A stretch of 64,000 nucleotides of DNA from the NCBI RefSeq assembly GCF_001475935.1, contig NZ_LDQA01000024.1:1-64000 (forward strand), read 5' to 3'. This DNA is from Aureimonas ureilytica (GTDB lineage: Bacteria; Pseudomonadota; Alphaproteobacteria; Rhizobiales; Rhizobiaceae). This document shows, one piece after another, positions 1 through 9,361 of this stretch; the first letter of the stretch is position 1; each line of letters starts with the position of its first letter. The notes under the pieces are model-generated. The model was not told where the DNA came from, ran no database searches, and saw only the letters and a list, made by a program, of their open reading frames with translations. Position numbers and translations under genes: made by a program.

Positions 1-404
1 CCCGCCATGGCGGGGTCGAGCAGGCGATGGGTGTAGTCGAAGGTCGGACCCAGAAGCTGGCCGCCCGGCAGGTCCTTGTAGGTCGCCGACACGCGGCGCT
101 CCAGGCGCATCCGCCCGGTGTCGATCGGCTCGGCGGCGCGAAAGCGCGGCAGCGTGGTGCGATAGGCGCGTAAGAGGAAGATCGCCTCGATCATGTCGCC
201 GCGTGCCTGCCGAATGGCGATGGCGGCAAGTTCCGGGTCGTAGAGCGAGCCCTCGGCCATGACGCGATCGACGGCGAGCGACAATTGCCCGGTGATCTGG
301 TCGAGGCCCAGCACCGGCACGTCGCGCGCGCCCCGGCGGCGGTCGGCAAGAAGGCGATGCGCGTTGCGGATGGCGGCTTCACCGCCCTTGACGGCCACAT
401 ACAT
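1..404 (-). CDS. phnI: PhnI, C-P lyase core subunit (partial)
   Basis: This is the N-terminal 134 residues of PhnI; the rest lies beyond the left edge of the window. PhnI is part of the PhnGHIJ carbon-phosphorus lyase complex. With PhnM it starts phosphonate breakdown by coupling the phosphonate to ribose of ATP. The reading MYVAVKGGEAAI and a later PGGQLLGPTFDYTHR stretch are typical of the family. The ATG lies only 3 nt from the phnH stop codon, so phnGHI are translated as one tight operon. The other phn genes (J, K, L, M, transporter) are expected to the left but cannot be seen. Confidence 0.95.
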   Translation of the reverse strand, partial: MYVAVKGGEAAIRNAHRLLADRRRGARDVPVLGLDQITGQLSLAVDRVMAEGSLYDPELAAIAIRQARGDMIEAIFLLRAYRTTLPRFRAAEPIDTGRMRLERRVSATYKDLPGGQLLGPTFDYTHRLLDPAMA

Positions 405-407
405 GGC

Positions 408-1019
408 TCAGGCCTCCCGAAGCTTGGTGGTGCGCGGCAGGGCGATCAGCGCGTCGCCCGCCACCAGAACGAGGTCGTGCCCACGCGGGAAAAGCGCGGC
501 ATTGCGCGCCCGCGCCTGAAGGAAGCCTGCCGGCAGGCCAACAGGCCCGATGGTTCGCACCGTCTCGATGCCCGGTCCCGTCAGGGTGAGCGGCTTGCCG
601 CCCTCCAAGGCTTGCACGGGCAGGATCAGCGTCGCGGCGCGGTCGGGATAGCTGTCGGTGCCGATCGGCAGCGCGTTCCAGCCGGCGGGGTCGGAATTCT
701 CGGTCAGCAGCGCGAAGCTCGCCTCTTGCCGAGCGGCGTTGACCCGCGCGCCGGTGTGGAAGGCGAGCCAGGCGCTGGCCTCCGCCAGCGCGGCCGCGCC
801 TTCGAGGAAGATCGGCGCGTCGGCATCGGCCAGCGTCAGAAGCAGGATCGCGGCGGCGGGGGGCAAGGCAGCGGGCGCTTGGACCGACATGTCCAGCCGG
901 GCTAATGTGCCGGGCTCGGCGAAGGCGTTCATGATCCGGCGAAAGGCGCTCTGCGCGTCCAGAACCGGATCGGCGAAACCACCGGCCACGGCGTCTGCGG
1001 CGAAATGGGTCTGTGTCAT
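408..1019 (-). CDS. phnH: PhnH, C-P lyase core subunit
   Basis: A 203-residue protein of usual PhnH length. PhnH is a non-catalytic homodimeric subunit of the PhnGHIJ complex needed for growth on phosphonates. I chose the internal ATG that gives MTQTHFAADAVAGGFADPVLDAQ, because this opening (GGFADPVLDAQxAFR) is the family N-terminus and a GGAGGA ribosome site lies just upstream, inside the end of phnG. A longer in-frame extension toward 1175 overlaps phnG and is not supported. It is followed directly by phnI. Confidence 0.94.
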   Translation of the reverse strand: MTQTHFAADAVAGGFADPVLDAQSAFRRIMNAFAEPGTLARLDMSVQAPAALPPAAAILLLTLADADAPIFLEGAAALAEASAWLAFHTGARVNAARQEASFALLTENSDPAGWNALPIGTDSYPDRAATLILPVQALEGGKPLTLTGPGIETVRTIGPVGLPAGFLQARARNAALFPRGHDLVLVAGDALIALPRTTKLREA

Positions 1020-1020
1020 G

Positions 1021-1509
1021 TCAGTCCTCCCCCCGCGCCACCGTGAAGAAATCGACCCGCGTCGCTTCCGTCTCGCTGGCCAGTTCCGCCGCATCCTCGG
1101 CATCGGCGAGAAGAAGCGGCGCGACGATCTGGGACTCGACCCGCTCGTGCCAGTCCGCATGCTGGCAGAGCGCATCGAGATGGGCGGCGAGCCGCGCCTT
1201 TTCCGGGTCGCGCCCGAGGATCATGGCATGGCCAACCTCGCCAGTGCACAAGCGCACCGTGGCGCGGCAGACGCTGGCTTCGCCGAGGTTGAACGGCGCG
1301 CCGCCGCCGCCCGCCCGGCCGCGCAGCATGACGAGGCCAATCTCCGGCCCCCGCACCGGCATGGCCTCCGGCACGTCGTGACCCGCATCCTTCGCCAGTG
1401 CGGCGAAGAGGGAGCGAAGGCGCGGGGCGGGCGCGAGCGCGAAGGCGCTGATCGCGCGCTGACGCAGGTTCGGAGGCGTCTCGTGCGCCTGACTGGGCGA
1501 GGAGTGCAT
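1021..1509 (-). CDS. phnG: PhnG, C-P lyase core subunit
   Basis: A 162-residue protein and first gene of the visible C-P lyase operon. PhnG forms the core complex with PhnH, PhnI and PhnJ. The family signature is visible as PEIGLVMLRGRAGGGGAPFNLGEA followed by VRLCTGEVGHAMILGRD. Its stop codon is separated by one base from the phnH start. The 80-bp gap upstream holds a palindrome likely to bind the divergently encoded regulator PhnF, so the operon is probably repressed by it when phosphonate genes are not needed. Confidence 0.95.
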   Translation of the reverse strand: MHSSPSQAHETPPNLRQRAISAFALAPAPRLRSLFAALAKDAGHDVPEAMPVRGPEIGLVMLRGRAGGGGAPFNLGEASVCRATVRLCTGEVGHAMILGRDPEKARLAAHLDALCQHADWHERVESQIVAPLLLADAEDAAELASETEATRVDFFTVARGED

Positions 1510-1523
1510 GGGTCGGCCTAACT

Positions 1524-1555
1524 TTGTCTATTGGTCTAGACATCTAGTCTGGACG
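1524..1555. promoter_or_regulatory. Candidate PhnF operator between phnG and phnF
   Basis: The divergent intergenic region contains the perfect palindrome GTCTAGAC (1534-1541) within TTGGTCTAGACAT, followed at once by a related half, CTAGTCTGGAC. It resembles the TGGT-TAGACCA type site known for PhnF of mycobacteria. Its position between the two divergent starts suits a repressor that controls both genes. The assignment is by inference. Confidence 0.5.
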
Positions 1556-1588
1556 AAACCTCTCTAACCGTCCATCGGTGACATCCCA

Positions 1589-2356
1589 ATGACAGCGGGC
1601 GCCGCAGGGCGAGAAACATTTGAACGAGACGGACGCGTGAACGAGACGGACGAGGGCGTGACGCGCTGGCGGCGCGTGGCCGACAGGATCAGGTCGGCCA
1701 TCGCCGAGGGCACGATGGGGGAGCGCCTTCCGCCAGAAACGGAACTGGCGGAAACCTATGGCGTGAACCGGCATACGGTGCGGCGCGCGATCCAGTCTCT
1801 GTCCGCCGAGGGCCTGCTGCGCGCCGAGCGCGGGCGGGGCACCTTCGTCAACGCCGCCCCACCCCGGCTCGCCTATCCGATCGGCCCGCGCACGCGCTTT
1901 TCGGAGAATGTCTCGGCGCAGGGGCGCAGGCCCGGCGGGCGGCTGATCCGCGCCGATACGATGCGGGCGGACGGGGCCTTGGCCCAGTTACTCGACTGCG
2001 CGCCGGGCGCGATGCTGCACAGGCTGGAAACGCTCAGCGTCGCCAATGGCGTGCCGCTGTCCATCGCCACGTCGCATTTCTCGGTGGAGCGTTTTCCCGG
2101 CATCGTGCGGGCCTATGCCGAAACCGGCTCGGTGACGGAGGCACTGCGGCTGGAAGGAGTTGCGGATTATCGTCGCCGCGAAACGCGCATCACGGCCGAG
2201 CGCGTGCATCGGCTGGACGCCGAGCATCTGGCGAGCGCACCGGATGCGATCGTCCTCGTCAGCCTCGCGGTCGATGTCGATCTCGACGGGCGACCCGTGC
2301 AGGCGATCCGCGCGCGCTTCCCGGCCGACCGGATGGAACTCGTGTTGCGCCCCTGA
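1589..2356 (+). CDS. phnF: PhnF, GntR/HutC-family phosphonate regulator
   Basis: A 255-residue regulator with an N-terminal winged helix (about residues 25-90, with LPPETELAETYGVNRHTVRRAIQ) and a C-terminal UTRA-type ligand domain (about 100-245), the HutC arrangement. Divergence from phnGHI supports PhnF rather than another HutC protein. The ATG at 1589 was used; a GTG at 1637 would give a 239-residue protein, nearer the usual 240, and neither start has a strong ribosome site. It probably binds the palindrome at 1524-1555 and controls both itself and the phn operon. Confidence 0.85.
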   Translation: MTAGAAGRETFERDGRVNETDEGVTRWRRVADRIRSAIAEGTMGERLPPETELAETYGVNRHTVRRAIQSLSAEGLLRAERGRGTFVNAAPPRLAYPIGPRTRFSENVSAQGRRPGGRLIRADTMRADGALAQLLDCAPGAMLHRLETLSVANGVPLSIATSHFSVERFPGIVRAYAETGSVTEALRLEGVADYRRRETRITAERVHRLDAEHLASAPDAIVLVSLAVDVDLDGRPVQAIRARFPADRMELVLRP

Positions 2357-2364
2357 ACGCCAAA

Positions 2365-2390
2365 CGGCCCCGGCGGATCAGCCGAGGCCG
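2365..2390. terminator. Hairpin between convergent phnF and kinase gene
   Basis: Imperfect inverted repeat CGGCC-C-CGGC / GCCG-A-GGCCG (9 pairs, one mismatch, 6-base loop) in the 47-bp gap where phnF and the FGGY kinase converge. There is no clear T-run, so it would be a weak bidirectional terminator. Confidence 0.35.
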
Positions 2391-2403
2391 CGCGCTCTGT
2401 TGA

Positions 2404-4029
2404 TCAGGCCGCTGCGGCTTCCGCCTCGCGAATGCTGCGGGCTGTCTCTTGAAGCCGCAGGAAGGCGCTGTAGCGCCCGTCATGCAAAGCTCTCATGCCG
2501 CTATCGGGCTCGCAGCGCGCGCCGACATGCGACATGGCGGGCATCGCGGCCTTCAGACCGTCGAAGAGTTTCGCGGCGGCCGCGCCCAGCATGGCCGAGC
2601 CGAGCAGAACCGGCTCGGGGCAATCGATCACTTCGACCGTACGGTTCGTGGCGTCGGCCAGAAGCTGGCGCGTCAGCGGATGCGCGCCCGCGCCGCCGCT
2701 GATGCTGATCGTGCGGATCGTGAGCCCATGAGCCTCCTGCGTTTCCACGATCTGCCGCAGCCCATAGCCGAGCCCGCAGACGCCCGCGATATAGAGCGCG
2801 GCCAGCGAATCTTCGTCGCTTTCCATACCGAGCCCGGAGATCACGGCGCGCGCATGCGGATCGGCGAAGGGCGCGCGATTGCCGAGGAATTCCGGCACGA
2901 CATGCAGACCCCTCGTAAGGTGCACGGTCTCGCTGGCCGAAGCCGCGCCCCGCAGCGCCCGCTCGCCCAGCCATTGCGGCAGGGACTGGCCCTCCGCCTC
3001 CGCCTGCCGCGAGGCGGCGCCATGGGCGGGATGGCCGAGAAGAAGCTGGTCGATCGCCGCGCCCGCTGCCGACTGGCCGCCCTCGTTCAGCCAGAGGCCG
3101 GGCACCATGGCGGAGAAGTACGGTCCCCAGACGCCCGGCACGAAAACGGGCTTCACCGTCGTCGCCATGGTGCAGGAGGATGTGCCGAAGACATAGGCGA
3201 GGCAGGTCGTGGGATCGCCCGTGCCACCCGCCGCGCCGACCGTGCCGAGGCCGCCGGCATGGGCGTCGATCAATCCGGCCGCGACCGCCGTGCCGGGTCG
3301 GAGGCCGAAGGCGGCGGCGGCCTCGGCGGTGAGGCCCGAGCCCAGCGCCGTGCCGGGCTCGACGACGCTGGTGCCGATGCGGCGATAGCCATCGTCAGGT
3401 TGGTCGCCGAGCCCGATGGCGCGGAAATAGCTGTCGTCCCAGCGCCCTTCGGCGGCGAGATAGGTCCATTTGCAAGTGAGCGTGCAGGCTGAGCGGTCGA
3501 GCGCGCCGGTCGCCTTCCAGGTGAGGAAGTCCGTCAGGTCGAAGAAATGCGCCGCGCCCTCGTAGATCTCCGGCCGGTTCTCGCGCAGCCAGAGGAGCTT
3601 GGGCGTCTCCATCTCGGGCGAGATGCGCCCGCCGACATAGCGCAAAACGGGGTGGCCCATGGCGTTGATGCGCTCGGCCTCGCCGGTCGCGCGATGATCC
3701 ATCCAGACGATGACGTCGCGCTCGGGGTGGGCGGGGTCGCCGACCGGCAGCCCCTTCCCGTCCGGCCCGATCACGACCAGCGAGCAGGTCGCGTCGACGC
3801 CGATGGCGGCAATCCCGGCCGGATCGACGCCGCTCGTCGCCACCGCCTCGCGCACGGCTTCGCAGACGGCGCGCCAGATCGCCTCGCTCGACTGTTCGGC
3901 GATGATGCCGCGCTCGCGATGCATGTCGAAGGGGCGCTTGGCAAGGGAGAGAAGACGGCCCGTTTGATTGAACACGCCGGCCCGCGCGGAGCCCGTGCCG
4001 ACATCGATCCCGATCACATGATCCGCCAT
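2404..4029 (-). CDS. FGGY pentulose kinase, probable D-ribulokinase
   Basis: A 541-residue FGGY-family sugar kinase, close in length to D-ribulokinase (about 535). The N-terminal phosphate-binding motif DVGTGSARAGVF (about residues 8-19), the substrate-region segment VIVWMDHRATGEAERIN and the C-terminal ISGGAGAHPLTRQLLADATN motif mark the pentulose kinase subgroup. It is the last gene of an operon with a ribitol 2-dehydrogenase-like SDR and a sugar importer. The likely reaction is therefore D-ribulose + ATP to D-ribulose 5-phosphate. The ATG at 4029 follows a GGGAGAG ribosome site; an earlier start 21 nt upstream is less likely. Other pentuloses remain possible substrates. Confidence 0.82.
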   Translation of the reverse strand: MADHVIGIDVGTGSARAGVFNQTGRLLSLAKRPFDMHRERGIIAEQSSEAIWRAVCEAVREAVATSGVDPAGIAAIGVDATCSLVVIGPDGKGLPVGDPAHPERDVIVWMDHRATGEAERINAMGHPVLRYVGGRISPEMETPKLLWLRENRPEIYEGAAHFFDLTDFLTWKATGALDRSACTLTCKWTYLAAEGRWDDSYFRAIGLGDQPDDGYRRIGTSVVEPGTALGSGLTAEAAAAFGLRPGTAVAAGLIDAHAGGLGTVGAAGGTGDPTTCLAYVFGTSSCTMATTVKPVFVPGVWGPYFSAMVPGLWLNEGGQSAAGAAIDQLLLGHPAHGAASRQAEAEGQSLPQWLGERALRGAASASETVHLTRGLHVVPEFLGNRAPFADPHARAVISGLGMESDEDSLAALYIAGVCGLGYGLRQIVETQEAHGLTIRTISISGGAGAHPLTRQLLADATNRTVEVIDCPEPVLLGSAMLGAAAAKLFDGLKAAMPAMSHVGARCEPDSGMRALHDGRYSAFLRLQETARSIREAEAAAA

Positions 4030-4060
4030 TTTGTCTCTCCCTCGCAGCACTCGTCTTCGC

Positions 4061-4792
4061 TCAGACGCGGTCGAAATTGGTGGGCAGGACGATCATGTCC
4101 CGCACCGTCACCGTCCGCTTGCGCGTCAGGATATATTCCACCGCATCGGCGACTTCGCTCGGGTCCATCAGGCTGCCCGATTCCTTCGCCTTGCGCAGGT
4201 TCTCCTCCGGCCAGTCCGCGAGCAAGGCCGAAACGACGGGGCCTGGCGAAACCTGCGCGACGCGCACGCCGTGCGGGATCATCTGCCGGCGCATGGTCTG
4301 CACGAAGCAGGTCACGGCCCATTTCGAGGCGGCATAGACCGGCTCCCAATAGGTCGGGTAATGGCCGGCGATCGAGCAGGTGACGATGATGTCGCCCGTC
4401 TTGCGCCCGGTCATATGCGGCACAACGGCATGGACGTTCTTGATCACGGCGTTGACGTTGAGGTTCAGCATCCGGTCGATGGCGTCCGGCGTCGTCTCGG
4501 TCAGATCGCCGCCGATATAGAGGCCGGCATTGCAGTAGAGAATGTCGATATGATCGACCTTCTGCAGGATTTCCGGCACCATGGCGGCGCAGCTTTCCGC
4601 GTCGGTGAGGTCCGTCACCTGCGCGACGGCCTTCTCGCCCAGCTTGGCGGTGAGGCTCTTGAGCGCTTCCGCGTTGCGGTCCACCATGACCACGGTGGCG
4701 CCCGCGCCCAGAAGCTTTTCGGTCGTGGCGAGGCCGATGCCGGAGGCGGCGCCGGTGATGACGGCGATCTTGCCGTTCAGCGATTCAGACAT
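4061..4792 (-). CDS. rbtD: SDR oxidoreductase, probable ribitol 2-dehydrogenase
   Basis: A 243-residue short-chain dehydrogenase with NAD motif TGAASGIG (13-20), NAG (88-90), Ser140 and the Tyr153-xxx-Lys157 pair. Beyond the general fold, several stretches closely recall Klebsiella ribitol 2-dehydrogenase: the LYIGGDLTE region, WEPVYAASKWAV, SPGPVVSALLADWP, GSLMDPSEVADAV and the end VTVRDMIVLP. It should oxidise ribitol to D-ribulose with NAD+. The adjacent pentulose kinase would then give D-ribulose 5-phosphate for the pentose phosphate pathway. The gene sits 32 bp behind the permease in one operon. A related pentitol is the main alternative substrate. Confidence 0.83.
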   Translation of the reverse strand: MSESLNGKIAVITGAASGIGLATTEKLLGAGATVVMVDRNAEALKSLTAKLGEKAVAQVTDLTDAESCAAMVPEILQKVDHIDILYCNAGLYIGGDLTETTPDAIDRMLNLNVNAVIKNVHAVVPHMTGRKTGDIIVTCSIAGHYPTYWEPVYAASKWAVTCFVQTMRRQMIPHGVRVAQVSPGPVVSALLADWPEENLRKAKESGSLMDPSEVADAVEYILTRKRTVTVRDMIVLPTNFDRV

Positions 4793-4824
4793 GACGATGT
4801 TCCATGCTTGGGGGAAGAGGCCGG

Positions 4825-5796
4825 TCAGCGCCACTCGCGACCGATATAGATGGCGAGCAGGATGATGCCGCCCTTGATGACGTCCTGAAGGTAGGGGTTG
4901 ATGCCCATGAGATTCAGGCCGTTGTTGAGGATGCCGAGCAGCACAGCGCCGATCAGCGTGCCGAGGATCAACCCGCGCCCGCCGGAGATGGCGGTTCCGC
5001 CGAGCACCACGGCGGCGATGGCGTCGAGCTCGAAGCCGACGCCGGCATTGGGTTGGCCGCTCATCAGGCGACCGGTCAGGATCACGGCGGCAAAGGCCGA
5101 GGTGAGGCCCGAGATCGCATAGACCGCGAGCTTCACGCGCCGCGTCTTGACGCCCGAAAGCTGCGCCGCCGTCTCGTTGCCGCCCAGCGCATAGACATGG
5201 CGGCCGAAGGCGGTGCGTTGCAGGAGCACGAAGGCCAGTGCGTAGATCACCAGCATGATGACGACCGGGACTGGCAGGATGCCGATGCGCCCGATGCCGA
5301 ACCAGGAAATCCAACTCGGCAAGCCCGAGATCGGATAGCCGCCGGAATAGATCAGCCCGAGGCCGCGCGCCATGCCCATGGTCGCGAGCGTCACGATGAT
5401 GGCGGGCATTCGCCCCCAGGCGACGAGAAAGCCGTTGAGAAGGCCGATGGCGAGGCCCAGCACGAGGCCGATCGGAAGCGCTACTTCCGCCGGCAGGCCG
5501 GAATGGACGATGAGACCGGCCGAGATCGTGCCAACCAACGCCATGACCGCGCCGACCGAAAGATCGATGCCCCCGGTCAGGATCACGAAGGTCATGCCGA
5601 CGGCCAGAACCGCGACGACGGCGACCTGTCGCAGGACGTTGAGAAGATTGCTGACGGTGAAAAAATTGTCGCTGGCGAGCCCCATGAGGCAGGACACGAC
5701 GATCAGACCGGCCAGCGGCAGGACCAGCGGCGAATGGATGAGATTGCCCCAGGCGGCGAGCCGGTTGCGGGGAAGCGTGGTGGCATCAAGCGACAT
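4825..5796 (-). CDS. Sugar/polyol ABC transporter permease (RbsC type)
   Basis: A 323-residue inner-membrane permease of the ribose/xylose (CUT2) family with many hydrophobic segments. It has the family stretch [20 protein letters not shown] and the coupling region [20 protein letters not shown]. It forms the channel for the solute delivered by the binding protein encoded at 7341-8258. Its start overlaps the end of the ATPase gene by 11 nt, which couples their translation. Ribitol is the likely cargo, judged only from the dehydrogenase and kinase that follow. Confidence 0.92.
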   Translation of the reverse strand: MSLDATTLPRNRLAAWGNLIHSPLVLPLAGLIVVSCLMGLASDNFFTVSNLLNVLRQVAVVAVLAVGMTFVILTGGIDLSVGAVMALVGTISAGLIVHSGLPAEVALPIGLVLGLAIGLLNGFLVAWGRMPAIIVTLATMGMARGLGLIYSGGYPISGLPSWISWFGIGRIGILPVPVVIMLVIYALAFVLLQRTAFGRHVYALGGNETAAQLSGVKTRRVKLAVYAISGLTSAFAAVILTGRLMSGQPNAGVGFELDAIAAVVLGGTAISGGRGLILGTLIGAVLLGILNNGLNLMGINPYLQDVIKGGIILLAIYIGREWR

Positions 5797-7288
5797 GTTC
5801 GACCCTCCCGGTCGTGGCGAAACTCATGATCCGTTCGGCGTGGATGGCCTCCCCTTCGACGGTGGCGACGATGCCCCCGGATCGGAAGACGCAGACGCGG
5901 TCGGACATGCCGATCACCTCCGGCAGTTCGGAGGAGATCATGATGATGGCGTAGCCCTGCGCGGTGAAGGCGCGCATCAGCGCGTAGATTTCGGCCTTGG
6001 CGCCGACATCGATGCCGCGCGTCGGCTCGTCGAAGACCAGAACCTTCATCTGGTGGTTGAGCCAGCGGGCGATGACGACCTTCTGCTGGTTGCCGCCCGA
6101 CAGCGTATCGACGCGGGCATGCGGCCCCTGCGCTTTCACGCGCACGCGCGCCATGGCCTCTTCCGTCGCCACCTGTTCGGCCTTCAGATCGAGGAACCAG
6201 TGGTTCTTGCGATATTTGCCGTAATTGTTGAGCGAGATGTTCTGGAGGATCGAGAAGCTGGTGATCAGCCCCTGCTCCTTGCGGCTTTCGGGGAGAAGAC
6301 CGATGCCGCGCGCCAGCGCTTCGTCCGGCCCGGACAGGCGCAAGGACTGCCCGTCGATCCGCATCTCGCAGCGCGCGGCCGGATGCGTGCCGAGCATGGC
6401 GAGAACGGTCTCGGTGCGCCCGGAGCCGACGAGCCCGGCAAAGCCGAGGATTTCGCCCTGGCGCAGCTGGAAGCGCGAGATCGGCCCGCCCTTGCGGAGC
6501 TGGATCGCCTCGACATCGATCATGACGGGCGCGGAGGCATTGGGCGCGGGCTTTGGCGGGAAATTCGCCTCCAGCCGGCGGCCGACCATCATCTCCACGA
6601 GCCGGTCGTTGTCGATGTCGGCTACCGCGCATTCGCCGACGAAATTGCCGTCGCGCAGAACGGTGATGCGGTCGCAGATCTCGAAGATTTCGTCCAGATG
6701 ATGCGAGATGAAGACCACGGCGACGCCCTGCCGACGCAGCTCGCGCATGACCTTGAACAGATGCTCGACCTCGGACGGGGTGAGCGTTGCGGTCGGCTCG
6801 TCCAGAACGAGGATGCGCGCGTCGAGAAGCAACGCCTTGGCGATCTCGACGAATTGCTGCTGGGCGACCGAAAGCCGGCGCACCGGCACGTCCAGCGGCA
6901 CTTCGATGCCGAGCCGAAGAAGAACCTCCGCGGCGCGCCGGCGCATGGTCTTCTTGTCCAGAAGCCCGAGGGGACCGCGCAGTTCGCGCGCCAGAAACAT
7001 GTTCTCGACGGCGTTCATGTCGGGGATCAGGCTGAATTCCTGAAACACGATGCCGATGCCGGCCTCGATCGCCTGATCGTAATCGGCGAAACGCTTGACC
7101 TCGCCGTCGATGCGGATCGTTCCTTCGCTGGGCGCGAGGATGCCGCAGAGAATCTTCATCAGGGTCGATTTGCCGGCCCCGTTCTCGCCCAGCAGGGCAT
7201 GAACCTCGCCGGCGCGCACCGTCAGGTCGATCCCGTGCAGAACCTCGATCCGGCCGAAGCTCTTCTTGATGCCCCTGAGTTCCAGCAT
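5786..7288 (-). CDS. Sugar/polyol ABC transporter ATPase (RbsA type)
   Basis: A 500-residue protein with two fused ABC domains, as usual for CUT2 importers. Domain 1 has Walker [10 protein letters not shown] (34-42) and Walker [13 protein letters not shown]. Domain 2 has a degenerate Walker A (GLVGSGRTE), signature LSGGNQQKV and Walker [13 protein letters not shown]. Such proteins energise uptake with mainly one competent site. It lies between the binding-protein gene and the permease gene, separated from the former by a stem-loop that may lower its expression relative to the binding protein. Confidence 0.93.
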   Translation of the reverse strand: MLELRGIKKSFGRIEVLHGIDLTVRAGEVHALLGENGAGKSTLMKILCGILAPSEGTIRIDGEVKRFADYDQAIEAGIGIVFQEFSLIPDMNAVENMFLARELRGPLGLLDKKTMRRRAAEVLLRLGIEVPLDVPVRRLSVAQQQFVEIAKALLLDARILVLDEPTATLTPSEVEHLFKVMRELRRQGVAVVFISHHLDEIFEICDRITVLRDGNFVGECAVADIDNDRLVEMMVGRRLEANFPPKPAPNASAPVMIDVEAIQLRKGGPISRFQLRQGEILGFAGLVGSGRTETVLAMLGTHPAARCEMRIDGQSLRLSGPDEALARGIGLLPESRKEQGLITSFSILQNISLNNYGKYRKNHWFLDLKAEQVATEEAMARVRVKAQGPHARVDTLSGGNQQKVVIARWLNHQMKVLVFDEPTRGIDVGAKAEIYALMRAFTAQGYAIIMISSELPEVIGMSDRVCVFRSGGIVATVEGEAIHAERIMSFATTGRVEHVA

Positions 7289-7308
7289 GTTGCCTCCCGT
7301 GGAAACGA

Positions 7309-7330
7309 CCCCCGCCCGAGCGAGCGGGGG
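7309..7330 (-). terminator. Stem-loop between binding-protein and ATPase genes
   Basis: Inverted repeat CCCCCGC / GCGGGGG with an 8-base loop in the 52-bp gap after the binding-protein gene. It lacks a T-run. It may stabilise the upstream transcript end or partly terminate, leaving the binding protein in excess, as in many periplasmic-binding-protein operons. Confidence 0.45.
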
Positions 7331-7340
7331 CCGGTGGCGA

Positions 7341-8258
7341 TTACCAGCTGAAGTCGGCGGCGTTCTTGGAGTCCACGACGCGCACGTCGATCAGGACGTC
7401 CTTGGGCACCACGCGCGCGCCCCACTTGTGGGCCAGCGCCATGCCGAGGCCGACGCGCACCTGATCGCGTGGGAACTGGGCGGTCGTCTCGATGAACGGG
7501 GTGCCGTCCGCGATCGCCTTCACCGCTTCCGGCGCGCCATCCACGGAGGTGAGCTTGATGTCGCGGCCCGAGCCCTGAATGGCGGCGAGCGCGCCCATCG
7601 CGCCGCCGTCGTTCACCGAGAAGATGCCGGCCAGATTCGGGTGCGACTGGATCATGTTTTCCACGACGCCGAGCGCGACCGAGCGGTCCTGACGGCCGTT
7701 CTGCGTGTCCACCAGCTTGATGTCGGCGAACTCGCCGAGCGCGGCCTTGCAGCCTTCGACGCGCTGGAGGATCGGCACGACGGGGATGCCGTCGAGGATC
7801 GCGACCTCGCCCTTGCCGCCGAGCTTCTCGCCCAGATACTTGCAGGACATGTAGCCGGCGTCCCGGTTCTTGGAGCCGACGAATGTGTCGACCGGGCCGT
7901 TGGCATTGGCGTCCACCGCCACGACCACGACGTTCTGCGCCTTGGCGGCCTGCACGGCGGCTTCGATGCCGGCGCTGTCGGTCGGGTTCAGAAGCAGAAT
8001 GTCGATCTTCTGCTGCAGCATGTCCTCGACGTCGGAAATCTGCTTGGCGATGTCATGGCCGGCATCCGTGACGACGACATCGGCGCCGATGCTGGCGGCG
8101 GCCGCCTTCAGCGCCTCCTGCATGGACACGAAATACGGATTGTTCAGCTCCTGAAAGCTCATGCCGATCTTGAGCTTGGTCGGCTCCTGAGCGCTGGCGG
8201 GGGCAGCCATGGCGAGCGCCAGGGCCGAGGCGGCGAAAAGCATTGTCTTCGAGAACAT
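7341..8258 (-). CDS. Periplasmic sugar/polyol-binding protein (RbsB type)
   Basis: A 305-residue periplasmic-binding protein of the ribose/galactose (peripla_BP_4) family. Residues 1-23 form a Sec signal peptide ending ASAQ. The mature start [23 protein letters not shown], the hinge segment [19 protein letters not shown] and the C-terminal [12 protein letters not shown] are family features. It is the first gene of the pentitol operon and has a strong GGGAGGA ribosome site. Ribitol or a related pentitol is inferred as ligand from the downstream ribitol dehydrogenase and pentulose kinase, not from binding-site residues. Confidence 0.92.
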   Translation of the reverse strand: MFSKTMLFAASALALAMAAPASAQEPTKLKIGMSFQELNNPYFVSMQEALKAAAASIGADVVVTDAGHDIAKQISDVEDMLQQKIDILLLNPTDSAGIEAAVQAAKAQNVVVVAVDANANGPVDTFVGSKNRDAGYMSCKYLGEKLGGKGEVAILDGIPVVPILQRVEGCKAALGEFADIKLVDTQNGRQDRSVALGVVENMIQSHPNLAGIFSVNDGGAMGALAAIQGSGRDIKLTSVDGAPEAVKAIADGTPFIETTAQFPRDQVRVGLGMALAHKWGARVVPKDVLIDVRVVDSKNAADFSW

Positions 8259-8303
8259 GGTATTCCTCCCAGATGGTATGAAACGGGCGCACCCGCAGAG
8301 CCC

Positions 8304-8323
8304 CGGCAGCCGAGGGGCTGCCG
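8304..8323 (-). terminator. Hairpin between araC-type gene and transporter operon
   Basis: Perfect 8-bp stem CGGCAGCC / GGCTGCCG with loop GAGG, 32 nt after the AraC-type gene stop and before the binding-protein gene. No T-run follows. It may separate regulator and transporter transcripts. Confidence 0.4.
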
Positions 8324-8354
8324 AATTCGGTGGTTCGTGAAGCTGGCGCTGTGC

Positions 8355-9236
8355 TCAGTCGGCGATGACGAGGTCGCGGTTGGCGGCGAAATTCGCGCGG
8401 AACTGCGAGGGCGACATGCCCTTCAGCTTCAGGAAGTGTCGGTTGAAATTGGAGAGGTTGGAGAAGCCGACCTCGTAGCAGATTGTGGCGACGGCGAGCC
8501 CCGGCTCCGTCAGCAGCATCTTGCAGGCGAGATCGATGCGAAGCTGGTTGCGATAGCGCACCAGCGTCGTGCCGGTGTGCCGCTTGAAGGCGCGCGAGAA
8601 GACGCTGGGGCTCTGGCCCACGATGTCGGCCAGTTCCCGCTCCTCGACCTGCCGCGTCAGATGCTCGCGCAGATGGGCGAGCGCCCGGTTGATGCCGCTG
8701 TCCCCGGCCTGCGACAGGTTCGGCTCATAGCTGAGGCTGGCCAGAACCTCGTGCTCGCCGGTGGTGAGATGGTGCAAGATGTCCCAGAACAGAACGAGGC
8801 GGCGAAGCCCCTGCGCCTCCACCAGTTGGCGCATCAACGGCGCGACGATGGTGCTCGTGCCCTGGTCGAACAGGAGACCGCGCCGGCTGCGCTCCAGAAG
8901 CGCGGGTACCCCTTGCATCTCCGCGATCGTCTCGCAGGCGCTTTGAATGAAATGCTCGGGAAACTGGATGACGATGGAGCGTACCGGAACCACCTCGTCG
9001 GCGGGAACGTCGCTGATCCAGTTCTGCGGCAGATTGGGTCCGGTCACGATCAGCTGACCGGGCGAAAACGTCCCGGCGAAGTCGCCGATAAAGTATCGGC
9101 CCGATGTCGCGACGATCAGGTGAATTTCGTATTCCGGATGATAATGCCAGCGCACCGTGCGGAACGGATAGCCATGCATCCAAGCCGCAAACGACTCGCC
9201 TTTTCGAACATGCACCAGTTCCAGGTCCGGCTGCAT
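8355..9236 (-). CDS. AraC-family regulator of the pentitol operon
   Basis: A 293-residue regulator with an N-terminal cupin-like sensor domain (HYHPEYEIHLIVATSGRYFIGD, about residues 31-55) and a C-terminal pair of helix-turn-helix motifs (about 185-285). The latter include the AraC signature VATICYEVGFSNLSNFNRHFLKLKGMSPSQFR. It lies directly upstream of, and on the same strand as, the ribitol-type importer operon, so it most likely activates it in response to the pentitol. The ATG follows a GGGAGGTGAGG ribosome site. An 8-bp inverted repeat lies about 125 bp upstream (9362-9392). Confidence 0.88.
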   Translation of the reverse strand: MQPDLELVHVRKGESFAAWMHGYPFRTVRWHYHPEYEIHLIVATSGRYFIGDFAGTFSPGQLIVTGPNLPQNWISDVPADEVVPVRSIVIQFPEHFIQSACETIAEMQGVPALLERSRRGLLFDQGTSTIVAPLMRQLVEAQGLRRLVLFWDILHHLTTGEHEVLASLSYEPNLSQAGDSGINRALAHLREHLTRQVEERELADIVGQSPSVFSRAFKRHTGTTLVRYRNQLRIDLACKMLLTEPGLAVATICYEVGFSNLSNFNRHFLKLKGMSPSQFRANFAANRDLVIAD

Positions 9237-9361
9237 GACCTCACCTCCCTTCCCGCAGCCCCTTTTCAGGCTTGGCGAACCCGGTCTCTCCCACGGGGCT
9301 CACGCTGCGAACTTGACGAATTGGTATCAGCGTGCTGGCGCTGTCTTCTACATTTCATCCA

